Source: Pyrenophora tritici-repentis (taxonomy: Eukaryota; Ascomycota; Dothideomycetes; Pleosporales; Pleosporaceae). Taken from it: a stretch of DNA of 64,000 nt. Made by a program: the position numbers and the translations under genes. Of the stretch, positions 33,563 through 42,935 are shown piece by piece (position 1 is the first letter of the stretch; each line of letters begins with the position of its first letter). The stretch spans positions 2,294,001 to 2,358,000 of the forward strand of contig NC_089393.1 of the NCBI RefSeq assembly GCF_003171515.1, in the 5' to 3' direction. Below the pieces are notes generated by a model. The model was not told the origin of the DNA, did not search any database, and was given only the letters and a program-made list of their open reading frames with translations.

Positions 33563-35044
33563 ATGGCAATGGAGTATGACCTGATCATCATCAATGGCGT
33601 TGTCGTGTCCGAGACCGAGGTTCAAGAGTGGGATATCGCAGTCAAAGATGAGAAGATTGCAAAGGTCGTTCCAAGAGGAGATTTGAAGGATGCAAAGGCA
33701 GCGAAGACGATAGATGCTGAAGGTGGCTATGTGATGCCAGGTGGAGTGGATGCCCATGTCCATCTCCAAGAACCTCCGTTGTTCGGTAAAGGCTCAACAG
33801 CAGACAACTACGAAACTGGCAGTCGGTCAGCAGTATGTGGAGGTACTACCACAATGGTAACGTTTGCGCCTCAGAAAAAGACCGAAGACACGCTACTTGA
33901 TACGCTGGCCGCAACACACGAACGAGCAAAGGGAAACTGCTACATCGACTACTCTTTTCACATCATAGTCGGTAATCCTTCCGAGAAAGCCCTGTCAGAG
34001 TTCAAGACTCTCCGTGAAGAAGGTATATCTTCATTGAAGATTTACATGACCTATGAGGCCCTCCAACTGCACGATGGGCAGATCCTGGACATACTCCTCG
34101 AAGCGCGGAAACAAGGCATAACCACCATGATCCACGCCGAGAATGGCCAAGTAATCGACTGGATGACTGCGCAACTCGAGAAGAAGAAACTGTTCGCACC
34201 AAAATACCACGGCTCATCTCATCCACCCATGGCAGAGACAGAAGCTACATATCGCGCCATCAGCCTATCCGAATTCATGGACACACCAATCCTTATTGTC
34301 CATGTCTCCACACCAGCCGCAGCCGCCCATATTAAAGCAGCTCAAGACCGCGGTTTACCCATTTACGCAGAGACATGCCCGCAATACCTCTTCCTCACAA
34401 AGCAAGACCTCGACCAACCCGGTTTCGAAGGCGCAAAATGCGTCTGCTCGCCTCCACCCCGCGAAAGTGAAGCCGACTGTGACATCATCTGGGAAGGACT
34501 GGAAAACGGGACTTTTACAATCCTCTCCTCAGACCACTGTCCTTTCCGCTACGACGACCCAGAGCTAGGAAAGAAGAGCAGTATCTCTGCTGAATACCCA
34601 CTTGGTCACTTCAAATATATTCCCAACGGCTGTCCTGGGATTGAAACGCGTCTTTCCCTCACACTCAGCGCAAACCGCTTGAAGCTTACAAAGTTTGTTG
34701 AGGTCACATCTGCTAACCCGGCGAAACTTTACGGTCTCCACCCCACAAAGGGTGCGTTGGTGGAGGGCGAGTCTGATGCTGATATCAATATTTGGTATCC
34801 CGAAGGCAAGATGGAGGAGTTTGATCTAACGAATGATATGTTGCATCATGATGTTGACTATACGCCTTTTGAGGGCAGGAGGATGAAGCAGTGGCCGAGG
34901 TATACGGTGTTGAGGGGAAAGGTGGTTTGGGATAGGGAGAATGGGGGTTTGTTGGGTGAGAAGGGGTATGGAAGGTTTACGAAGAGGGATACTAGTAGTC
35001 TTGCGAAACCAATGAAGGAGGGGGAGTGGGTGTTGCCGCTATAA
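33563..35044 (+). CDS. Dihydropyrimidinase / hydantoinase
   Basis: Binuclear zinc amidohydrolase opening the ring of dihydrouracil, dihydrothymine or 5-substituted hydantoins to N-carbamoyl acids. One exon, 493 aa, slightly shorter than many family members. All metal ligands are in place: DAHVHLQEP (H65, H67), the carbamylated lysine in SLKIYMTYEA (K159), IHAENGQ (H191), IVHVSTPAA (H247) and SSDHCPF (D324). Substrate-loop blocks such as CPQYLFL are also present. The start (MAMEYDLIIINGVVVSETE) places the first beta-strand normally. It sits head to head with the carbamoylase gene and 463 bp before a flavin monooxygenase gene in the same direction. A dihydropyrimidine dehydrogenase, needed for classical uracil catabolism, is not in the window, so a hydantoin-like substrate remains an alternative. 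Confidence 0.9.
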   Translation: MAMEYDLIIINGVVVSETEVQEWDIAVKDEKIAKVVPRGDLKDAKAAKTIDAEGGYVMPGGVDAHVHLQEPPLFGKGSTADNYETGSRSAVCGGTTTMVTFAPQKKTEDTLLDTLAATHERAKGNCYIDYSFHIIVGNPSEKALSEFKTLREEGISSLKIYMTYEALQLHDGQILDILLEARKQGITTMIHAENGQVIDWMTAQLEKKKLFAPKYHGSSHPPMAETEATYRAISLSEFMDTPILIVHVSTPAAAAHIKAAQDRGLPIYAETCPQYLFLTKQDLDQPGFEGAKCVCSPPPRESEADCDIIWEGLENGTFTILSSDHCPFRYDDPELGKKSSISAEYPLGHFKYIPNGCPGIETRLSLTLSANRLKLTKFVEVTSANPAKLYGLHPTKGALVEGESDADINIWYPEGKMEEFDLTNDMLHHDVDYTPFEGRRMKQWPRYTVLRGKVVWDRENGGLLGEKGYGRFTKRDTSSLAKPMKEGEWVLPL

Positions 35045-35507
35045 AGACCAGGTAGACTTACATAACCTTGGAAGGCTTCAACCATATCGTTTCGAAACTC
35101 TATTAATCTCGCATGAATCTGTAACGGAAGAGTCTTTTTGAGTTTGAATACACAGGTATATTGATCGACGACTACACTTGGAGCTTTGTGGAGTACTCTG
35201 TAGGATCAGGCGTGCCTCGGCCCACTCCTTATCGTTATCGCCACCCCAAACATACTTCCCCATTCTTGCGTCCTTCCCTTCATAGCATCTGCTATGCGGC
35301 CATTTCCACCATACTATTGCAATTTATGCCATGACTAAGACGATGCAAAAATATCGATGTAGTCTTATCACTGGCTTGATAGGTCCTTGCCGTCTTGCAT
35401 GTCGCGTGGCGGCACGGAAGCAGACCGATGCCCGTTGAGATGGGAACACTTGCGTCTTGAACAACTCTTAGTACTCCAAAGCCCAAATTTGGTTGATTAA
35501 AAATAAA
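35045..35507 (+). promoter_or_regulatory. Promoter of the flavin monooxygenase with clustered GATA sites
   Basis: Four HGATAR-type sites in 463 bp: tandem TTATCG at 35229-35234 and 35235-35240, TTATCA at 35365-35370 and TGATAG at 35377-35382. Suggests control by a GATA nitrogen regulator together with the neighbouring genes; inference only. Confidence 0.35.
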
Positions 35508-37352
35508 ATGACAACCACGGAGTTACCCATAGAACAGGTTGATGTTCTAGTAGTAGGTGGAGGGCCGGTTGGTACGATACCCTCATAGATGCATCTTCCA
35601 CAACACTACGTCTAACATGTCTTCCCAGGTCTCATAACCGCCTACCAGCTCGCACGCAACCTCCCCCGCCCAACATACAGAATCAAAATAATCGAAAAAT
35701 ACGCAAAATCTTCTCAAGACCAATATGGCCGCGCCATCACCCTCTTTCCCCGTAGCTCCGAGATGCTCGACCAGCTTGGACTGGCAGACGCGCTTGCACA
35801 ACAATGTTTCGCATGCCGAGACACTGTAAACTACGACAGACATGGCAATGAAGTTCCGGGCAGGGGTTGGGTGTTCATGGAGAATATGAAAGACACAAAA
35901 TGGGACTTTGCGCTTGTGTTGAGGCAGAAATACCAAGAAGAGATATTCAGAAGAGCTATGGCGAAAGAAGGGGTCAAGCTTGATGCGCCATATACTTTGG
36001 TTGAAATCGAGGTACTTGAAGGAGTTCAGCCGGGTGGCTACAGGGTATTGGCAACTATTGAACACAGCGACACCAAAGTCAAGAGCATAGTCAAGTGCCG
36101 ATATCTTGTCGGCGCCGACGGAGGAAAGTCGTTTATTCGACGTGCAATGAATGTACCCTTCGACGGCTCCTCGAGCGAAGATAAATGGGTGCGTATCGAC
36201 GGCGTCATCGAGACTGACTTGCCTAAACCACGTACCTACTGCGCCATCGAGTCGCCAACCCACGGAAACGTCTTATGGGCAGCTCTCGACCACGGCGCCA
36301 CGCGAATTGGCTTCGCCTTCACAGCCGAACGGCAAAAGGCCTACAAAGACTTCAATGAAGAAGCTGCTGTAAATGAAGCCATCGCCTCCGTCAAACCTTT
36401 TAGTCTAAAATTTACACAAGTAGACTGGTGGACCATCTACGTCGTCGGCCAACGTATCGCCCGCTCCTTCTTCGTAAACGACTGCATCTTCCTCGCCGGC
36501 GATGCCTGCCACACGCACAGCAGCGGCGCCGCCCAAGGCATGAATACCGGCATGCACGATGCCGTGAACCTAGGCTGGAAACTCTCACTCGTCCTCCAGG
36601 GCCTCGCTAACCCAGATCTCCTCCACTCATACCAAGCCGAACGCCTCCCCAACGTCCAACGACTCATCAATTACGACAAAGATATCTCGCGGCTCATGAC
36701 TATGCAGTTACCCGAGGGGTGGACCGGAGACACAAACGCGGATCCAAACGAGGTCTTGGGCGCTGTCATGGCCGAAGCAGCGACGTTTAGTAGTGGTCTT
36801 GGTATCTACTATGAGCCAGACGCCTACCTCAACTTTGTCCAAAGTGCAAACGCGACGATGGTACAGCCGGGCCAACGCGCCCCTGATGTTACACTGCAGA
36901 AACCAGCGACGTTTGAATCAACGCGTTTACAAACCGAGACTCCGAATACCGCCACCTTCTACATCTTCATCTTCGCTGGAGAAGTCAAACGCACAAAATT
37001 GGCGTTGTCATCTTTCACAGACGCCGTGGCGTTGCTGCCTTGGCTTCATGACGAGAATGTCCCGATTTCATGGCTTTCCATCTTTGCGGGTCCGGGCGGT
37101 TCTTCGGCGTATGAGACGTTGGGTGGAATGCCGTTTGGTCGTGTCTTCTATGATGAAGATCTTGGTGCGCATACACGGTACGGTGTTGATATTGAGAAGG
37201 GTGCTGTGGCTGTTTTAAGGCCGGATGGTTGGGTGGGTACGGTTGTTGCGTTGGATGGGGGTGCAGGGGATAAGCTAGAACAGTATTTTGGAAGGTTTTT
37301 GCTTGCTGCTGCGGTAGACGGTGGCATGGCCGGGGGTGGGGCGAAGTTGTAG
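35508..37352 (+). CDS. Class A FAD monooxygenase, phenol hydroxylase type
   Basis: NAD(P)H-dependent flavoprotein hydroxylase, probably acting on a phenolic or other aromatic ring. Exons 35508-35571 and 35629-37352 (57-nt intron) give 595 aa. The ADP-binding motif is VDVLVVGGGPVG (GGGPVG at 17-22), the DG motif lies in YLVGADGGKSFIRRAMNVPF, and the second FAD contact is FLAGDACHTHSSGAAQGMNT (G312-D313). The C-terminal third (about 420-595) reads like the thioredoxin-fold domain typical of phenol 2-monooxygenases (FYIFIFAGEVKRTKLALSSF; ARYGVDIEKGAVAVLRPDGW-like segment). The first 21 codons are on a separate exon interrupted within the Rossmann loop. It is convergent with the MFS permease gene (455 bp between stops). 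Family is firm, substrate unknown; the neighbourhood suggests a ring-bearing imide or hydantoin-derived aromatic. Confidence 0.87.
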
Positions 37353-37807
37353 TCTGTAGGTCGTTGTGGTTGTCGTCATTGGCAGGAGTGGACGGTTGTT
37401 CTTTCTATACGCGGATGACTCGGGTCGGGTATGAACTTACCGTTATACGACTACCCCGCATTATTTTGCTGTATACTTCTTAGTATGTCCGGATGTCTCG
37501 GAATGTTAACAACTAGAAAGACGGGTGTGTTCGCCAGCACTTGGCTGCTGGTAAGCTTCATTCTTAGCATCCTTAGCACACTTCGCGCCAAAGTTTGATA
37601 TCTTGGCAAGAGCTTGGTAGAAACACGCAGAACGACAACACGAACAAGAGTTGGAGAGGACAAGAGTTTCATTCATGTCACGAAAAGATTTATGAAGTGT
37701 GGATTTAGTCAACCGACTACATCTCCAATCCTTGTACGACGTCCGGCGCTCAATGATAATGTGCCCCTGTGTACGTCCAACCCCATGTTCTGACTGCAAG
37801 TATCCGC
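37353..37807. other. Convergent 3' region, no gene
   Basis: Holds the 3' ends of the flavin monooxygenase (+) and the permease (-). Short antisense frames at 37451-37847 have no domain. Nothing else recognised. Confidence 0.5.
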
Positions 37808-39607
37808 CTACTCGTCGTCTTGAATATCGATGACAGTCTTTGTCCATTGGCGAGCCGGGACCTTGCGGTTGAACAAGATGTCGATTTCGCGGTAAGATCG
37901 GTTCTTCATCTCAGGCAGGAAGAAGTAAGCCATGACGAAGCAGAAGAAACCAGTTCCACCCCAGACATAACCGCACTTGCCACCGAGGTTGGCCTCCTGT
38001 TATATTCGTTAGTAAAACTGGTCGGTTTGAAGGTGTGGACAGGGAAAAAAGGCTTACCTTGGGGTTGAGCATGTAACTGGCAAGGAAAATACAGGGAATA
38101 TTGACAACGTAGTATGAGGCACGTCCAATACCAGTGGTGAGAGGACGCAGACGGATCGACGAAGTCTCTCCGATGATGACCCACGAAGCGGGAGCAGGAC
38201 CAAGAGTGAACAGAACAGAGACGATGAGACCGAGAGAGGCTTGCGCCAACGAGGCTTGGGTCGATTTGCCAACGGATCCAGCAATACCGAGAGCGATGAG
38301 GAAACCGACGTTGATGAGCGAACCCCAGACGTAAATGGTACGGCGACCAAGGTACGAGGTCAGAATCCAGGAAAGCATAACAAAGAGCCACTGGAGTCCG
38401 GAAGTGATCAGACCAAGAGCAAAGGCCGTGTTTGTTGATACACCGGCCTGTTCGAAGAAGTAAACGGCCTGGTTAGCGATGAGGTTACCAGTCAAGTTCT
38501 GTGCAGCGTAAACACCGCAGACGATAAGAGTACGGTAAAGGTCGGTACCGCGGAACAGCTCGAAGTAGCTGGGGTCCTCGATGGACTTCTCAAGATCGAT
38601 GGTACGGCGCATCATGGCTACGGCCTCAGTGACGTTCAAGCGGGCGCGGCGTCCAAGACGTCCAACGGCGTGTTCGGCCTCTTGGAGACGGCCCTTGCGG
38701 ACGAGCCACCAGGGAGACTCTGGCGCCATGTAGATGAGGATAGCAAGAGGGGTGGGGAACATCCACTGGAGCGCAATTGGGATCCTGCACGTTTGATCAG
38801 CAAAATAAACATTTTTGGGTGGTCTCGAATACGTACCTGTATGCGCTCGAGGTGGAGTAGGTGTTGTAGTGGAAAGCTACACCGTTGACGATGATGGCAC
38901 CAATAGCCCAGAACATTTGCAACATCTGAGTGGCGGGAGCTCGCAGCTGGATAGGCGTAATCTCACTGCAGTACGCGGGCGCGTTGGCAATGAAGATACC
39001 CCATGGGATACCCTCAAGAAGTTGCGACACGAACATGACGGGTAGCGAAGGAGCGAAGTAGAAAACCAGGATGAAGACGTTCAAGAGCATGAGGCCGAAG
39101 ATGGTGGCCCATCGGTATCCAATTCGGCTGGTGAGGGGACCAGCGAGACAGACACCCATGATAGCACCAAGAGGACCGCCCATCTGGAGTGCAGACTGCC
39201 AGCTGGCGACAATGACATATTTGCCATTGTCGGCTTGGACACCAAACTCCCTTGCGAAGGCAGGCAGGGCGATGAAGTTACCCATGAGGAACACACAGTA
39301 TGACTCCATGATCTTGAGATAAGATTAGCGGCGATTCCTCATTAGGGAAAGTTAGGCGGGAAACAGAAGAGTTGCGACTTACAATTGTGCAGGACATGAT
39401 GAAAGCCCACGTCGCAGCCATGGGGTAGGCCTTGACAGCGTCCAGGACGCCCATGTCGTGTTCGGCATTCTCAGCCTCTACAGCGGCAGCCTTGTTGTGT
39501 GCTTTGAGGGCCTTCTCGTCCATGATGGCGTCCTCGACCTGGGTTGAGACACCCTTCTCGGTAATTGTCGAGTCGCCATAGGCGTCGTTGTTGACATGAT
39601 CAGCCAT
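37808..39607 (-). CDS. MFS permease, sugar-porter family (maltose-permease-like)
   Basis: Twelve-helix proton symporter of the plasma membrane. Four exons on the minus strand (39383-39607, 38837-39312, 38058-38784, 37808-37996) give 538 aa. A hydrophilic, acidic cytosolic N-terminus of about 65 residues precedes the first helix. Signatures: LAGPLTSRIGYRWATIFGLM after helix 2 (variant of GxxxDRxGRR), PESPWWLVRKGR after helix 6, SYLGRRTIYVWGS after helix 8 and PEMKNRSYREIDILF after helix 12, a variant of PETKGRTLEE. This resembles fungal alpha-glucoside permeases in layout, but family members also carry organic acids, quinate and other small molecules. Being next to three degradative genes, it may import their substrate. 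The transport role is firm; the cargo is not known. Confidence 0.85.
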
Positions 39608-41764
39608 ACTGACAGCTGTAGGTCTTTGAGCACACCAAAACGTATCGGTATAGGAAGAGGAAGGTTGACAACGAAAGAGAAGCAACGATAAATGTCGACC
39701 GGCCAAGGCCAGGGTCTTATAAAGGGCCCAGCGGCAACGGGCCTGACCACTCGCTCTCTCACCTTCACTCGTGGAAGAGGCGCATGTGCAGTGACGAGAA
39801 TTCCATCAATCAGCGCCCCGCGCTGTCACGATGGCCTTGGTGCGGGTCCAAGCCGTGTAAATGGAGACGGACACGATCGTCTTTTCGTGTACGCCTGCTG
39901 GACGAGACTCTCGCTAGCAGCGGCCATCCCACCAGAAAGGTTGGTGGCGTCTTGTAGATGGCTGTCCCGTGCTAGCTTCAGGCTCTATATCGCGGCACAG
40001 CAGCCAACCAGGGCCGCCGACACAAAGCTTGGTCCGACACCAAGCATCCCCGCACGCCATCTGCTCAATTTACCCGGCCCGCCGAGGCTGGAGCCCCAGG
40101 TGTCCCCGGAGACCTCTCCACCGCTCTCCACGTTACCGGTTGGTGATAAGCCCCCGGTTGAATAATGCACCGAAACATGGTGGAATAGCGGGGATACCTT
40201 CTTCCTCGATTGCGCATCGCTGCCAGGCGCCGGCGGGCGGATTGCGTAGAAGAGTTTAGTGCTTCCCCAGACGGGCTAGCGCTGGCTGCAAACTCAGCAA
40301 AACCTGGAGACGAACATTGGGGGATGGGCACACCACGACACGCCTGAAAGCTTGACAAGACACGGGAGCAAGCTATTGGGACATGAGAAGCCAAGAACAC
40401 GCAAATCAAGGGCCCAGGAGATATAATGCTTAATATTCAACATGTCGGATCCTTGCTGCTTCTCGGCCATAAACGGTCGTTCTCACCCGTTCCCACACCG
40501 GCGCCTTTTCTTCCAGGCACGTGAGAAAAACGTCGCAAGGCCGAGATGACACATGACAGATGGCAGTTGAACCGTACTTTTTTCCCAGCGGTGCAACCAA
40601 GACAAAAATAAAGGAGACGCTACTGATGCGAAGCTTTTCACCAACTGCACGCCTGAGCTGATTAGCCTCGCTGGCGTCAGCGCACAGAGAAGCACTTGTT
40701 CCAACATTTCAGGCTACTTACAAATCTTCCGTGGGAGCAATATCGCACTTTCTCAGCCCTCCCGAAATAATATTATTCGTCTGCCAAGCCGACCCACACC
40801 TCCCCGTATATCATTCGAGAACGTGACTTGAGAAGAGGTACAGCCGGTTTAAGCGAACAACGGCAGTGTGCCAATTGATTAGGTTGCATGATGCACAGAC
40901 TGTAACACGATAGGCGCTCGTGTTCTGCGTCTGCCCTTCTCCGGAGAAAGCCTCATCACATTCTGGTGTTTATTAATTCCTGGGAGATGGGATTTGATTG
41001 GTGACCGGGGAAGTTGGCATGTAGGATGAGTAGCCGGCGGCTGTCTCGATGAAGCGCGGTTATGTGATCCGAAAAACTGGTACACTTTTTAGAACTACTG
41101 TCTGCTAACCCCGGATTTACAGCTCCGTCATGTTCGCGTGGACAGAGACTAGTAGTGCTAGGGCGTCAATGAAGGAGAACATGACGTTATGCGCACTTCA
41201 ATCCAATAACTAGATGTGCACTTGGAAGACTATATTTAGGATTGGTGCTATGGCTTCGAGTCAAGTCTATGAAAGCGTGAGGGGACATGGGAGGTCGAAG
41301 AGGAATTACACGAATAGCGTCAAGGTCGTGTTGTAGGCGGGCGGGATAGAGGAAGCGCCGCGAGGGAACCCCAGTATCAAGATCAGCAGGTGGATGGAGC
41401 CAGGATGCATCTCCATCCAGACGTTGCGCATATGTCGGTACCCGCTTGCCATGTCACCGGGTCATACTTGATCGATTGAGCAGACTATCAATCCGAATCC
41501 TTGCCTCAGCCTTAATCACTGTTATCAGACACCGTGGCCACCTTGTACTAGAATCTCTTTCCAAAGTTGACTACACTCTAGCTCCCACCGCCGGATACAA
41601 GCGCCTCAAACGGACGCCAACACCGGCATCTGTATTCCACGTATAGTTAGCTCAATCGGCCCTAAGGAGCTGGATAGTTTATAACATCCCCCCTCTACTC
41701 TTGTGCTGTTCGCCGAAATCTGCATCAAGCTTTCAACTTGCTAGCGCTGACCTAAGCTGTTGGT

Positions 41765-42243
41765 TCAATTTCCTTTGATGCTCTCAGCAACCGGAGGCAA
41801 ATTCCTAGAGTATTCTTGTGGAGATCTTTCCAGTTCCTTTCGAATTTGCTTTCGTATCTCTGATGTCTCGTCTTTGTGTCTCATAATTCGAAGACCTTCT
41901 GCTTCGTGCTATTTGAGCTCCAGGTGGTTATTGGGAAGCGGAATTTGTTGGGCAGCTAGTCCTAATATTGCGCTGTTGTGATCGTCTCTAGAAGCAGCGA
42001 GAAGTTCAAGGAACTTGATGTATAGCTAGTCAAGCTCCGAATAATCGGGCATCCCTGGTGTGTAATGCTCTTCTACATCCCTCTACAGACACTTCGCTAT
42101 ATTCTGCCACGCAAATGCTCGGCCGTGGCTGAGTGAGCAGATCCAGAGCCTGAAATAAGTCACAGTATCATGTGAGCGACACATGTAAGCCCAGTTCAGT
42201 CATTGACTGGTATCAGAGAACTTCTAGACGAGCCCATAGTAGT
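41765..42243 (-). pseudogene. Possible decayed coding fragment
   Basis: One minus-strand frame keeps protein-like composition through five stop codons (four TAG and one TGA), all of which could arise from CAG or CGA by C-to-T change, as repeat-induced point mutation produces. Readable pieces include TYFRLWICSLSHGRAFAWQN, HYTPGMPDYSELD, LYIKFLELLAASRDDHNSAI and IRKQIRKELERSPQEYSRNL. I cannot name a family. Five stops in about 160 codons is not by itself fewer than chance, so this is tentative. Confidence 0.25.
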
Positions 42244-42566
42244 TTCGTATCGGTAAGAGCGAGTGGTTCATATAGCCTGTCAGATTTGACCACATCATTG
42301 AACTAAAACAGTACATCGGTACGTACAAAGACTAAAGACCATAGACATTCTTGGACTCGAATGCTTTATCTAGCTCTATGCTTATGTTTGACCTGAGAAG
42401 AGTGCTAGTGTTCCGATAAACTGTTTGTCTAATTTTTTAGCCGCTTATAGCCCTTGATCACTCAATCGAAACTTTGACATGTCCGTCGAATATCCTACCA
42501 CTGAACTTGTCGACCGATAGTGTTTTGTGTGGTTTGAAATGGTGGTGGCTGTTGGCTTGCTAGGAA

Positions 42567-42648
42567 GACATCTTATCTGTGGTAATGCACGACTTGACAT
42601 GTGATACATATGACTGTGCTCTACATATAATTATCTAGATAAGATGTC
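42567..42648. repeat. 12-bp inverted repeat pair
   Basis: GACATCTTATCT at 42567-42578 and its exact reverse complement at 42637-42648, enclosing 58 bp. No target duplication found. Could be a hairpin, a relic end of a small element or chance. Confidence 0.5.
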
Positions 42649-42935
42649 ATCAGTACACCAAATAACGATGTCAAAATTCCACCTGGATATCTGTCACTGA
42701 TAAATACCTGCCCAGCCGTCATACATTTCTACCATCAATGCTTGCTATCATGTGAACTGCTCCCGATACATCACAGACATCTCACTACAATGTGTACCTA
42801 ATTAAACAAGCAATAGGACAACTGAATCCTGATTGTTAAAATGATTCAACCCGAACAAATCCAACTACTAAACCACAAGCCCATCGCTATGCAACACCAT
42901 CTACCTAAATCGACAACACCCTCATATATCAAAGC

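Larger units (their letters stand above)
39608..42935. other. Gene-free 3.3-kb region, partly decayed
   Basis: From 39608 to about 41100 it is ordinary upstream DNA of the permease. From about 41100 to 42840 it becomes more AT-rich with scattered short frames. Two structures are noted: a degenerate minus-strand reading frame around 41765-42243 and a perfect 12-bp inverted repeat (GACATCTTATCT) at 42567-42578 and 42637-42648. No intact gene, tRNA or complete transposon recognised. Confidence 0.5.
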
